A stretch of 39,352 nt of DNA from a bacterium (GCA_030539165.1 JAUNSO010000015.1:12047-51398); one strand, 5' to 3'. Positions 15,591 through 28,526 are shown, numbered from the stretch's first letter. Notes: generated by a model not told the origin, from the sequence alone. A program made the numbers and translations.

Positions 15591-16975
15591 TATAATTGCT
15601 TGATTGTTTTTACGATTTGATCAAATCCCATTCCATGAGAAGCCTTAATCAGAATCGTATCTTGATCCTTTAGTATCTCTGTCAGTTCCTTCAATGCTGC
15701 ATCTCTGCACGGGAAGTAGTATTTCTCACAAATCCGGTCTGCATGAGAGATACAGTAATCATCTACAGCCTGATTCATATGTTTTGCATTTTCACCTATC
15801 AGGATCAACACTTCTACATCGGATTGTGCTGCATAAGTCCCTGTTTCATAGTGAAGTCTGTCAGAATTCTCTCCCAGCTCAAACATATCTCCTAAAATCG
15901 CCACACGCCTTGTATCCGCGTAAGAAAGCAGATCAATTGCAGCACGCATAGACATTGGATTGGCATTGTAGCAATCATCAATCATCAGTCCTCTGTCTGT
16001 CTTGATCAGATTGCTTCTGCCGCTGATTGTCTTCGCCTCATAAATTCCCTTTTTGATCTGTTCTGCAGATAATCCGAGAACTGTCCCGACAGCCGTTGCT
16101 GCCAGTGCATTGATTACCATATGCCCTCCCGGAATCTGTATATGTGCATCCATCTGTTCCTGACCCTGATGGATGATGCAGGTCGTCCCCTCTAGTCCGC
16201 GGCTGACAATGTCGGTCGCGTAGATATCGTTTTTATGATCCAGTCCAAAAAACAATGGATGAATTCCGTTCTTTTCCTGAATCGTTGATAAGAGATCGTC
16301 ATCCCCATTCAGACAGATGGCTCCGTCCTCCTTCAAGAAATCGAAGATCTCTGACTTTGCCTTGAGAATGCCTTCTCTGGATTTCAGATTCTCCAGATGA
16401 CATTGCCCGATATTTGTGATCACACAGATATCCGGCTTTGCGATTGCACTCAGTCTGTGCATCTCACCAAAATCACTGATGCCCATTTCTACCACTGCAA
16501 TCTCATGCTCCTCACGAATATTTAGAATGGTTAATGGCAGTCCAACTTCATTGTTAAAATTGCCTGCCGTTTTCAGCACACGGTACTTCTGCTCCAGAAC
16601 CGACGCTATCATTTCCTTCGTACTGGTCTTACCGACACTGCCCGTGATTCCCACTACCTTGACAGCAAGCGTACTGCGATAATATGCTGCAATATCCTTC
16701 AGCGCCTGAAAACTGTTCTGAACAAGTATATATGCACCCTTCGGATTTGTCAGCTCCTGCTCTGACACGACACATAACGCACCCTTATCATAGACATCAT
16801 CTATAAAATCATGTCCGTCCACACGTTCTCCACGCGTGGCAATAAAGAGCGAATCCTGTATCACTTGTCTGCTGTCGAGTGTCACTGACGCAACCAAGGT
16901 ATTTTCCTTTTCCTGATCTGCAAATAACCGTCCATGACAGGCTTCTGCCAGTTTGATAAGAGACATCTGTTTCAT
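15590..16975 (-). CDS. murF: UDP-N-acetylmuramoyl-tripeptide--D-alanyl-D-alanine ligase
   Basis: 461 residues. It adds the D-Ala-D-Ala dipeptide to the UDP-MurNAc tripeptide, the last cytosolic step before MraY. The N-terminal substrate domain is followed by the ATP loop GITGSVGKTSTKEMI (about 108-122), NNEVGLPLTILNI, the Mur ligase central Glu and His region (VVEMGISDFGEMHRLS), and DCYNANPMSMRAAI at the start of the C-terminal domain. It lies 20 bp downstream of ddl, which makes the dipeptide it uses, and closes the four-gene operon that starts at 20995. The ribosome binding site is weak. Confidence 0.95.
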   Translation of the reverse strand: MKQMSLIKLAEACHGRLFADQEKENTLVASVTLDSRQVIQDSLFIATRGERVDGHDFIDDVYDKGALCVVSEQELTNPKGAYILVQNSFQALKDIAAYYRSTLAVKVVGITGSVGKTSTKEMIASVLEQKYRVLKTAGNFNNEVGLPLTILNIREEHEIAVVEMGISDFGEMHRLSAIAKPDICVITNIGQCHLENLKSREGILKAKSEIFDFLKEDGAICLNGDDDLLSTIQEKNGIHPLFFGLDHKNDIYATDIVSRGLEGTTCIIHQGQEQMDAHIQIPGGHMVINALAATAVGTVLGLSAEQIKKGIYEAKTISGRSNLIKTDRGLMIDDCYNANPMSMRAAIDLLSYADTRRVAILGDMFELGENSDRLHYETGTYAAQSDVEVLILIGENAKHMNQAVDDYCISHADRICEKYYFPCRDAALKELTEILKDQDTILIKASHGMGFDQIVKTIKQL

Positions 16976-16995
16976 AGTAACTCATTTCCCATCTG

Positions 16996-18030
16996 TTAAT
17001 TCTGATATTTATTGAGTGATATCCGGACAATCCACTCACACAGCTCATCAAAAGATACTCCGACTGCAGCAGCCTCCTGCGGCAGTAAACTCGTTGGCGT
17101 CATACCCGGCAGTGTGTTGGCCTCAAGGCAGTAGAACTGATTCTGTTCATCCATCATAAAGTCCATTCTGGCATAGGTCTCTATTCCGAGTGCCGCCACT
17201 ACCCGCTCTGCTACACCGCCCATAACCTTTGCAATCGTTGCATCAATATCGGCCGGACATGTTTCAATCGCACTGCCTGCCTGATATTTATTTTTATAAT
17301 CATAAAACCCTTTGATAGGTGCAATCTCTATAACCGGAAGTGCCTTTCCATCTACGACACCGACTGAGAATTCTCTGCCCTTGATATAGCGCTCCACCAG
17401 GATCCTGCCCTCATATTTACCGGCCTGTTTAACAGCCTCTTTATATTCTGCTTCATTTTTTACGATATAAACACCTACACTGGAGCCACCGCAGCAAACC
17501 TTGACTACACAGGGATACTCGAGAGCTGATGCATCTCCGTTCGTACCCTCCAGCAGATCCTTTGGAGTCGGAATATTGTTACGTACAAACAGCTGCTTTG
17601 TAATTTCTTTATCAATAGCAAGTGCAGAGCTTTTATATCCCGTACCTGTATATTTGATTCCCAACAGATCAAAAGCTGCCTGGATCTTACCATCTTCTCC
17701 ATTTGCTCCGTGTAATGCCAGAAATACGATGTCAGCCTTTTGGCACAGATCTATCACATTCGGCCCGAAAAAATTCTCTGACTGATCCTTTCGGAGTGCC
17801 TTTACCTTGGCTATATCAGGATCGCTTTCTGAGATTGCACCGATATCAGCTGCCCAGTCATAATCCTTTTCAAATATATCTTCTGTAACATCACCGTCAT
17901 ACCCAAGAAATACATCCATCAGAATAGCCTGATGTCCCTTTCTCTTCAATGCTTTATACACCTGCATTCCTGACACGAAGGAAACGTCTCTCTCTGTACT
18001 CAGTCCACCTGCCAACACTACGATCTTCAT
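16996..18030 (-). CDS. ddl: D-alanine--D-alanine ligase
   Basis: 344 residues, ATP-grasp fold. It joins two D-Ala for the peptidoglycan stem. Visible features are the N-terminal GGLSTERDVSFVSG, LHGANGEDGKIQAAFDLLGI (Ser is Ala in the usual HGxxGEDG region), the ATP-grasp block CVVKVCCGGSSVGVYIVKN, the active-site loop YDYKNKYQAGSA (the Tyr-bearing loop of the D-Ala-D-Ala type), and the C-terminal metal and phosphate site CLEANTLPGMTPTSLLPQEA. Nothing suggests a D-Ala-D-Lac vancomycin-resistance ligase. The ATG at 18030 overlaps the upstream stop by four bases (ATGA). Confidence 0.95.
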   Translation of the reverse strand: MKIVVLAGGLSTERDVSFVSGMQVYKALKRKGHQAILMDVFLGYDGDVTEDIFEKDYDWAADIGAISESDPDIAKVKALRKDQSENFFGPNVIDLCQKADIVFLALHGANGEDGKIQAAFDLLGIKYTGTGYKSSALAIDKEITKQLFVRNNIPTPKDLLEGTNGDASALEYPCVVKVCCGGSSVGVYIVKNEAEYKEAVKQAGKYEGRILVERYIKGREFSVGVVDGKALPVIEIAPIKGFYDYKNKYQAGSAIETCPADIDATIAKVMGGVAERVVAALGIETYARMDFMMDEQNQFYCLEANTLPGMTPTSLLPQEAAAVGVSFDELCEWIVRISLNKYQN

Positions 18031-19301
18031 TCCTTAACTTCCTCGCTTTCATACGAATCCTTCAATCCGCTTAATATAAATATATATGATTCTGTTTGAT
18101 ATATTTGATTCTCTTCATTAAAATAACAGATTTCAAACGGATTCCTGCCACATAGATAATCCAGATGATTCTCTACACCCAGTACATAATCCTTACTTTT
18201 ACTGATCACATTCATCAGAGTCAGCAGTCTTGCATTTTGCAGCAATAGCTCTGCGTCATCCTCCTGATAAGGATCATCATGGGATATTTTGTATCCGTCA
18301 GCACTGGATTGCTCTACGATATCAATGGCATCATCAAATAGCTGTTCCATCAGTTTTGTACACTGATCCACATCGGTTCTGTAGGTTGTCGTCAGATATG
18401 CCAGTGTTCCGTAATACCCGACTGCCGTCTTCCCGAATCCCCGTGGCTCCTTACGTTCCAGATAATAGTCTATCACTGCAGCATACTCGCTTTTCCCTGT
18501 CAGTTTATATAACTCTGCTGCTGCCCAGTACATCTCATCTACGATTTGTTCTTCTTTCAGAGCAGAAAAGTCCTCCTCTGCCCTGGTCTGACACTCTGTA
18601 CTGAATTCTTGATCATAAGGTGAAAATAGATTGACTGCCATTGCCAGAGTTGCTGTTTTTACACCACTCGTTTTCTTTGATGCAAGCAGCTCCTGCAGCT
18701 CTTTCTGGGCTTCCTGCAAGATCACGGGCATTTCCTCGGCATCCTCTTCTGTATATTGACTCTTAAAATATGTATAGGCTAACATGATATCCGCTGCCTT
18801 GATTGCAGCATCGGCATCCTCTTCCCGACCGGACTGCTTTTGAAAATATGAAATCTGTTGATCCAGCAACTCACTATACTGTGTATCAGATATTACAAAG
18901 GGGCGGGATACTCCGTAGTCCTCTGCTTTGATATAGTACTCACCTGCCTCTGACACCTTGGAAAAATCACCGTAGGCAGTAAACTCTTCTGACTTCAGAT
19001 TATATTCCTTTTCCAGAATCGTTCCCCGATATACGGTCTCCTCTGTCTTGCAGTCTACGACTTCAAATGTCTCTGTTTGATGATCTCCTCTGAAGATTAC
19101 CAGCTTCTGAGCCTCGGTCTCATACCCGATACTGTTTGACAGTATATTTCCTTCATAGACCGGTTCCTCTGATTCCTCAGCCGGCTCTGCTGCCGGTTCT
19201 TCCTGTATGACAGCTGTTTCCTGAGCTGCCGGCAGTATTCCGGAACATCCTGTATATATCATTGCCGCGCAGACTATGGGCAATACTTTATATCGTTTCA
19301 A
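18027..19301 (-). CDS. GH9-like lipoprotein, probably non-catalytic
   Basis: 424 residues, starting at TTG 19301 after GGAGGA; the TTGA overlap ties it to the upstream gene. The signal peptide ends at a lipobox (IYTGC, Cys19) and is followed by an acidic Ala/Pro linker. Residues about 50-140 look like the immunoglobulin-like domain found before GH9 cellulases (NSIGYETEAQKLVIFRG, EAGEYYIKAEDYGVSRPFVI). About 145-405 keep GH9 helical-barrel hallmarks (EMYWAAAELYKLTGKSEYAA, HLDYLCGRNPFEICY), but I find no DAGD-type nucleophile motif and no C-terminal Glu segment, and the domain is shorter than a full GH9. It may bind or sense an extracellular glycan. Coupled to ddl downstream. Confidence 0.72.
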   Translation of the reverse strand: MKRYKVLPIVCAAMIYTGCSGILPAAQETAVIQEEPAAEPAEESEEPVYEGNILSNSIGYETEAQKLVIFRGDHQTETFEVVDCKTEETVYRGTILEKEYNLKSEEFTAYGDFSKVSEAGEYYIKAEDYGVSRPFVISDTQYSELLDQQISYFQKQSGREEDADAAIKAADIMLAYTYFKSQYTEEDAEEMPVILQEAQKELQELLASKKTSGVKTATLAMAVNLFSPYDQEFSTECQTRAEEDFSALKEEQIVDEMYWAAAELYKLTGKSEYAAVIDYYLERKEPRGFGKTAVGYYGTLAYLTTTYRTDVDQCTKLMEQLFDDAIDIVEQSSADGYKISHDDPYQEDDAELLLQNARLLTLMNVISKSKDYVLGVENHLDYLCGRNPFEICYFNEENQIYQTESYIFILSGLKDSYESEEVKE

Positions 19302-20995
19302 GCTCTCTCCTCCTGCGGTTCTCCGGCATCCTTTTTCTGCTCTGTCTGTGTTCCTGCCGGTTTCCTGTTTTTCATTACAATCATAATGATTATGCCGATC
19401 AATGTCAAAATCGATACAATATATGAAATCATCTGTAACACGGTTCCCTTGTAATAAACATCGATCTGCTGTGCATTCATTCCCTGTGGGATCATGACTC
19501 TGCAGTATCCGTTATCTCCGTCTCCCGTGACCGTCAAAGATGTCCTGACTCCATCTGCCATCAAAGAGCAGGCTTCATATCCCTTATAATAGACCATCGG
19601 TACATCTACATAGGTACATGATTCCTGAGGATACTCTACAGTAACTGAGTTCTTCCATCTGTGAATCAAGAGCTCCTTGCCCTGATCCGTCACTGCTTTA
19701 TCATTTGTCGTCTCGATAGCCTCTACATCCTTGACAGTCTCCGGCAGCCACTCACCGCCGATGATATTGAATGTAAAAGGTTCATAGGCAAAGTAATCAT
19801 CAGAATAGGAATAATAGCCTTCCTCTGTTCTTTCCAGATTGGAAAATGCACTGACAACCATCATGCAGATCACAATCAGCAGCGTATATTCTCTTACTTT
19901 TTCTTTTCGGAAATATAAGAACAATATAATCGCTCCGCTGACTGCCAGACAAACAGATGCCATCAGATACAGACGCCACGGAAACTGAATAAACTCCAGA
20001 TGCGGTCCAAGCCTCTTCCATGGAAACAATCTCGTTGCCGCAAGTGCAAACAGAATACCAAATATTAACAATATCGTAGAAAACTCTAAAAGGTCTTTAT
20101 GTTCCTGCTTTGCAGAAAGCATCAGCCTTGGCAGATTTATAATAAAGAGACAGATTCCAACCGCAGGAAATACTCCGTAAAATACAGAGGAAACCTCACG
20201 CATAGCCTCTGTCGGCGAGATCCATGCCGTACTGAAATGAAATGCTGCTGAGCGCATCTGTTCTACCATCGGCAGCCAATAGAACATCGTCAAAAGAATG
20301 GTAATAACGACTGTAACAATGACCTTCAAAAGCAATTTAGAGTTCTTGAAAACCTTACATTTATATATGCAAAACAATCCGCCCATGAGTACACACATCA
20401 AGCAGGTATTTGTATGACATAACAAAACTCCTGCATAGCCTGCCCCCAGCAGCCATGGTTTTCTCATATCCTCATAAATCAAATCATAGAGCCCGCAGAT
20501 GACTAACGGTACGAAAATAAAAGCTGTGTATTCTCCAACGGCACTTCTTGTATAGACATCATCAATATGATACTCACACAAAGTCAGGACAACCGCTGCG
20601 ATCGTTGCTGCATAGGAGTTTTTCGTGATATACCGTGTACTGTAATAGGTTACTCCATAGCCAAGAACAAAGCATAGTGCAACAAATAGATGATAGGATG
20701 CATTGATACCGACACCGATCACTCTGAGCAACGCAGGAAAGTAAAGCAGAAAATCCGGATAAAACATAGAACTGGCATAGCCTGCCCCACCTAAAAAGAG
20801 AACATTAACCTTCAGGAATGGCTTTCCCATCAAAATGCCTTCCTTCAGACTCTCGATCCGCAGCAGATGATATTCCACATCATGACCGTTGATGCAGTTC
20901 TCCGTAAACAGAGGGCTGCACGCCACAAACATCGTGATCAGAAAAATGACCCCTGCAATGATATTTGATTGACTCATCTGTAACTTTCTTTTCAT
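19298..20995 (-). CDS. Polytopic PTPS-related (GT-C-like) membrane protein
   Basis: 565 residues with about ten to twelve hydrophobic segments in the first 385 residues and one more near 525-548. The first extracytoplasmic loop carries NGHDVEYHLLRIESLKEG, an acidic motif placed as in GT-C glycosyltransferases that use polyprenyl-phosphate sugars. The family resembles membrane proteins annotated as 6-pyruvoyl-tetrahydropterin synthase related, which have no shown pterin role, and the YfhO group. About 390-520 form an extracellular, aromatic-rich domain (SYSDDYFAYEPFTFNIIGGE). The cytoplasmic tail is charged. First gene of the operon; AAAGGAG precedes the ATG. A role in decorating a wall polymer is inference. 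Confidence 0.75.
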   Translation of the reverse strand: MKRKLQMSQSNIIAGVIFLITMFVACSPLFTENCINGHDVEYHLLRIESLKEGILMGKPFLKVNVLFLGGAGYASSMFYPDFLLYFPALLRVIGVGINASYHLFVALCFVLGYGVTYYSTRYITKNSYAATIAAVVLTLCEYHIDDVYTRSAVGEYTAFIFVPLVICGLYDLIYEDMRKPWLLGAGYAGVLLCHTNTCLMCVLMGGLFCIYKCKVFKNSKLLLKVIVTVVITILLTMFYWLPMVEQMRSAAFHFSTAWISPTEAMREVSSVFYGVFPAVGICLFIINLPRLMLSAKQEHKDLLEFSTILLIFGILFALAATRLFPWKRLGPHLEFIQFPWRLYLMASVCLAVSGAIILFLYFRKEKVREYTLLIVICMMVVSAFSNLERTEEGYYSYSDDYFAYEPFTFNIIGGEWLPETVKDVEAIETTNDKAVTDQGKELLIHRWKNSVTVEYPQESCTYVDVPMVYYKGYEACSLMADGVRTSLTVTGDGDNGYCRVMIPQGMNAQQIDVYYKGTVLQMISYIVSILTLIGIIIMIVMKNRKPAGTQTEQKKDAGEPQEERA

Positions 20996-21053
20996 GTAGC
21001 TCCTTTACAAGCCTTTTCTCTGATCTGACTTAATATGTTGACCGATTTTTCTA

Positions 21054-21082
21054 AGTATAACTTCATTTAAATCATCTTTCAA
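21054..21082 (-). promoter_or_regulatory. Sigma-A promoter of the membrane protein-GH9-ddl-murF operon
   Basis: On the minus strand TTGAAA (21082-21077), 17 nt, TATACT (21059-21054), about 60 bp before the ATG at 20995. It is the only good promoter seen for the four genes. Confidence 0.7.
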
Positions 21083-21105
21083 TACATAGCTGTGAAAAAC
21101 GCACT

Positions 21106-22047
21106 TTATGTTGCAGATACAGCACTTTTTTCCGTGACAACAATCGTGTCATTGACCTGTATCCGCCCTCCATGAAGGACTCTTGCAAATATGCCTTCCC
21201 GCGGCATAATACAGTCCCCCATTTTTTTAAAGATCTCGCAGCCGCTATGACATTCCTTTCCGATCTGTGTCAGCTCCAGGATAACATCATTACACTGAAA
21301 TCTGGTTCCAACCGGCAAAGTCTTCAGATCAATACCCTCTACAATCAGATTTTCTCCAAATGCTCCATCCTCGACTACAGCACCACGCTTTCTGAACGCC
21401 TCTATCTTTTCATAAGAAAGCAGGCTGACCTGTCTGTGCCAGTTTCCAGCGTGAGCATCTCCCTTTAGTCCATAATCCTCTATCAATTCACAAGAGCCTG
21501 TATTTTTCTTCGGTGTTCCCCGTTCCGGACTCGTACAGACTGCCCTGATCGTTCCCATCTTACCTGCACAGTTGCCTGTTTCGCCTGATAATATCTCCAG
21601 TCCGTGCATCAATTCCGGAAGGATGTACTCCAGGCTCTCTCTGACTGCTTTGGGCGAACCCGGCAGATTGATGATCAGAGTTTCCTTGCGGATACCGGCT
21701 ACTCCTCTGGAAAGCATCGCCCTCTTTGTGATCTGCATACTGTATGCACGCATCGCTTCCGGGATACCGGGTACGATGCGTTCAATGATATCCATTGTAG
21801 CCTCCGGCGTACAGTCACGCTTTGAAAATCCTGTTCCGCCTGTTGTAATGATCAGGTCAGCCGCATGATCATCTGCCGCTTCCCGCATCGCTTCACTGAG
21901 TCTGGTCCTGTCATCCGGAAGCAGCTGCTGTGATATCACTGTATATCCTCCCTGCTCCAGGATTTCCCGGACAGTTTGTCCACTGATGTCCTCTCGCTCT
22001 CCTGCATAACCACTGTCGCTTGCCGTGATGATAATCGCTCTTTTCAT
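21106..22047 (-). CDS. MogA/MoaB-MOSC fusion protein of molybdenum cofactor metabolism
   Basis: 313 residues in two parts. About 1-160 is a molybdopterin-binding MogA/MoaB domain (ITASDSGYAGEREDISGQTV, DLIITTGGTGFSKRDCTPEA, INLPGSPKAVRESLEYILPE), which adenylylates molybdopterin before metal insertion. About 165-305 is a MOSC domain (SCELIEDYGLKGDAHAGNWH, VSLLSYEKIEAF, FGENLIVEGI, IGKECHSGCEIF with conserved Cys), a fold associated with sulfur or Moco handling. The fusion would put cofactor activation and a sulfur or transfer step in one chain (inference). It is the last gene of moaC-moaA-mog, 40 bp after moaA. Confidence 0.88.
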   Translation of the reverse strand: MKRAIIITASDSGYAGEREDISGQTVREILEQGGYTVISQQLLPDDRTRLSEAMREAADDHAADLIITTGGTGFSKRDCTPEATMDIIERIVPGIPEAMRAYSMQITKRAMLSRGVAGIRKETLIINLPGSPKAVRESLEYILPELMHGLEILSGETGNCAGKMGTIRAVCTSPERGTPKKNTGSCELIEDYGLKGDAHAGNWHRQVSLLSYEKIEAFRKRGAVVEDGAFGENLIVEGIDLKTLPVGTRFQCNDVILELTQIGKECHSGCEIFKKMGDCIMPREGIFARVLHGGRIQVNDTIVVTEKSAVSAT

Positions 22048-22087
22048 TGATATGCCATTCCCTTCTGCCGCATCATCTGATTAACTG

Positions 22088-23083
22088 TCATCCACCTATC
22101 TGTGACATACAGCTGCGTTCTGCCTGGTCTGTTACAGCCTCTCGAAACTGATGTTTCTCCGGCTTGTCAAGGATTGCCTGCCTGATTAAAGCCTCTATTT
22201 CTTCATCCCTGCCGTTGCTGCGCAGCTTTTCACGCAAATCGGTTCCGATATTGTATTGCAGACAGGATTTCAGATATCCCTGTGATGTCAGTCTCACCCT
22301 ATTGCAGGTCTGACAAAACTGATGGCTCATCGCACTGATAAACCCGATCTTTCCCGCAAATCCCGCTAATGTATAGTAATGTCCGGGGCCATTGCCCCGA
22401 CTCTCATCGTCCTCTGTCAGTATGCCAAATCGCTCACTCAAAATATCTTTGATTTCATCCTCCGGCAGATAACCATATTGCTTCCCATAACCAATCGGCA
22501 TCAGTTCAATGAAGCGTACATCCATCTTCCTGTCTCTGGCTAACTCTGCCACCTGCCGGATCCTCTCTGCCGCATCCAGAACACCATTTCCTGCTTGATC
22601 GCGCATGGAAACACAATTGATTTTAACCGGTATCTGCAATCTTAGGGCTTCATCGATTCCTTCTATGACCTGCTGCAGACAGTCATATCGCGTCATGTGG
22701 GCATAGGTCTCTCGATCCAGCGAATCCAGACTGATATTGATTCCGTCAATATCACTATCCTTCAAATCCTGTATCATCCCTGACAAAAGAACACCATTGG
22801 TCGTCAATGTTACCTTTTCAATGCCCTTCACCGCTTTGATGCTTTTGAGCAGCCTGATAATATCGCGTCGTACCAGAGGTTCTCCTCCCGTGATTCGTAT
22901 ATACTTGATTCCCATGGCAGCAAATATCCTGCAAACCCTGACAATCTCATCGTAGGTCAGAATATCCTCATGCCGCATCATCTGGATACCATCCTCCGGC
23001 ATGCAGTATATACAGCGAAGATTACATCTGTCTGTAACAGATATCCTCACATAGTCTATTTCTCTTCCCAATGCATCAAGCAT
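22088..23083 (-). CDS. moaA: GTP 3',8-cyclase
   Basis: 331 residues from the ATG at 23083 (preceded by GCGGGGAC and overlapping the moaC end by eight bases); an in-frame GTG at 23104 is less likely. This radical SAM enzyme converts GTP to 3',8-cyclo-GTP, the first step of molybdopterin synthesis. The N-terminal cluster motif CNLRCIYC (about 20-27) binds SAM, ITGGEPLVRRD follows, and the C-terminal cluster ligands are CQTCNRVRLTSQGYLKSC (about 259-276). The chain ends in SQIGG, the double glycine needed in MoaA for GTP binding. Confidence 0.96.
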   Translation of the reverse strand: MLDALGREIDYVRISVTDRCNLRCIYCMPEDGIQMMRHEDILTYDEIVRVCRIFAAMGIKYIRITGGEPLVRRDIIRLLKSIKAVKGIEKVTLTTNGVLLSGMIQDLKDSDIDGINISLDSLDRETYAHMTRYDCLQQVIEGIDEALRLQIPVKINCVSMRDQAGNGVLDAAERIRQVAELARDRKMDVRFIELMPIGYGKQYGYLPEDEIKDILSERFGILTEDDESRGNGPGHYYTLAGFAGKIGFISAMSHQFCQTCNRVRLTSQGYLKSCLQYNIGTDLREKLRSNGRDEEIEALIRQAILDKPEKHQFREAVTDQAERSCMSQIGG

Positions 23084-23558
23084 AAAAGTCCCCGCTCTTT
23101 CCACCTGTCTTTTTGATCAGATGGATTCTTGTCATTTCCATATGCTTATCAATTGCTTTGCACATATCGTAAATGGTCAGCAATGCCACAGAGACGCCTG
23201 TCAGGGCTTCCATCTCAACACCTGTCTGCCCTGATATTCTCACAGTACAGACCGCCTTGATCAGCCCTGCATCCTCATGAATCTCAAATTCGATACCACA
23301 CTGACCGATCATCAGCGGATGACACATCGGAATTAAATTGGAAGTCTGTTTGACGGCCATGATGCCGGCTGTTCTGGCAACTCCCAGCACATCTCCCTTG
23401 GCAGCCGTTCCGTTTTTAACAGCCTCAATGATCTCTTTACAGACAATGATCTCACCCTCTGCAACAGCTGTTCTGTCTGTGATTCCCTTATCCGTCACAT
23501 CTACCATAATTGCATTTCCTGCTGCATCAAAATGTGTAAATTCGCTATTCAATATCAT
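23076..23558 (-). CDS. moaC: Cyclic pyranopterin monophosphate synthase
   Basis: 160 residues, full length. It converts 3',8-cyclo-GTP to cyclic pyranopterin monophosphate, completing the step begun by MoaA. Signature stretches are MVDVTDKGITDRTAVAEG, the active-site block LIPMCHPLMIGQ (about 75-86), GVEMEALTGVSVALLTIYDM (Glu, Met and Asp conserved), and the catalytic Lys in IKKTGGKSGDF. The ribosome binding site AGGAG is unusually close, three nt from the ATG. First gene of moaC-moaA-mog. Confidence 0.96.
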   Translation of the reverse strand: MILNSEFTHFDAAGNAIMVDVTDKGITDRTAVAEGEIIVCKEIIEAVKNGTAAKGDVLGVARTAGIMAVKQTSNLIPMCHPLMIGQCGIEFEIHEDAGLIKAVCTVRISGQTGVEMEALTGVSVALLTIYDMCKAIDKHMEMTRIHLIKKTGGKSGDFYA

Positions 23559-23611
23559 ATACTCCTGTTCGGTTATTGTGATCTGATAAATGGTCTGAGG
23601 AGACCTATATC

Positions 23612-23640
23612 ATTATATAATAAATAGAAACAAAGGTCAA
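23612..23640 (-). promoter_or_regulatory. Sigma-A promoter of moaC-moaA-mog
   Basis: TTGACC (23640-23635), 17 nt, perfect TATAAT (23617-23612) on the minus strand, one of the best promoters in the window. The -35 lies inside the T-tract side of the lacZ terminator. No ModE-like site or Moco riboswitch is recognised in the short leader. Confidence 0.75.
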
Positions 23641-23671
23641 AAAACCGGTACATCATTTCTGATATACCGGT
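23636..23671 (-). terminator. Intrinsic terminator of the beta-galactosidase operon
   Basis: On the minus strand ACCGGTA with ATCA, GAAA loop, TGAT, TACCGGT then TTTTTT; outer arms are 23671-23665 and 23650-23644. It starts 16 bp after the lacZ stop codon. Confidence 0.85.
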
Positions 23672-23686
23672 CTATTGTTGATCCTA

Positions 23687-27535
<3,849 letters not shown>

Positions 27536-27543
<8 letters not shown>

Positions 27544-28429
27544 GCTTATCACCTACTTTCATCTGGAAGTATGCCAGAACCGCCACCAGGATCAGGATCA
27601 GGTATGACATAGCTGCTGCATATCCAAAGTTCGGAACATACTTGAATGATACATTATAGATATAATGTGACATTGTAACTGTCGCATTTGCAGGTCCGCC
27701 ATTGGTCAGATTCATAGACTCATCAAACAGCTGCAGCGTTCCGTTGGTCGACATGATCGCCGTCAACAGGATCGTAGGCTTGAGCAGCGGTACCGTAATC
27801 TTACGAAATGCCTGAAAAGCGGATGCACCGTCGATTTTGGCTGCCTCATATACAGAATACTCTATATTCTGTAATCCCGACAGATAAAATACCATATTGT
27901 ATCCCGTCCATCTCCAGACAAGTGCTAGTATAATAACGATTCTTGCACTGGTTGGATGTGCCAGGAAGTTATAACCCGTACTTAGGATTCCCAGTTTGGT
28001 CAATACCGCATTGATAAATCCATCTACTGCAAAAAGAGATCTGAAAATAATAGAGTATGATACAAGTGATGTTGCACATGGAAGAAAGATCGCCGTGCGG
28101 AACAGTCCCTTGAACTTCAGATTCCTGTCATTCAGCATCGATGCCAGTATCAATGCCAGTATCAGCATGATCGGTACCTGAATGATCAAATATAAAAACG
28201 TGTTTTTCAATGCCTGGACAAATACACCATCCTGAAACATGCGGACATAATTAGTAATCCCCGTCCACTGCATTTTTACACCGATTCCCGTTTTAAAAGA
28301 CAGCAGCAGTGCCTTGAACATCGGAAAGAAACTCATCGCCACAATCAACAGGGTAGCCGGTGTCAAAAAGGCCCATCCTATCAGATTGTGTCTCCTGTTC
28401 AACGTAAGCTTTCTCTTGGGCTGACTCAC
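27536..28429 (-). CDS. Sugar ABC transporter permease, MalF type (CUT1)
   Basis: 297 residues starting at GTG 28429, seven nt after AAGGAGG. About six membrane segments. The EAA loop reads EAAKIDGASAFQAFRKITVP (about 203-222). The protein begins with a basic tail (SQPKRKLTLNRRHN) and, like many gut CUT1 permeases, lacks the extra N-terminal segments of E. coli MalF. It is located 97 bp after the binding protein gene, separated from it by a hairpin at 28464-28493. Confidence 0.93.
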
Positions 28430-28463
28430 GAAAATACCTCCTTCTCAATCCTGATATAATATC

Positions 28464-28493
28464 GGGGAACGTCCTGTCTCCAAGAAGTTCCCC
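28464..28493 (-). promoter_or_regulatory. Intercistronic hairpin between binding protein and permease genes
   Basis: GGGGAAC (minus 28493-28487), 16-nt loop, GTTCCCC (28470-28464), 7 bp of stem and no U-tract (CGATATT follows). Such hairpins downstream of binding protein genes often protect the 3' end of the abundant upstream message and lower permease expression; that role is inferred here from position. Confidence 0.55.
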
Positions 28494-28526
28494 TCTATTA
28501 AACCATTCCGTATTTACGGTAACAAT

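Noticed and set aside
16996..18030. Vancomycin-resistance-type D-Ala-D-Lac or D-Ala-D-Ser ligase
   Set aside because: The YDYKNKY active-site loop is the ordinary D-Ala-D-Ala type, and no vanH, vanX or vanT-like gene is nearby.
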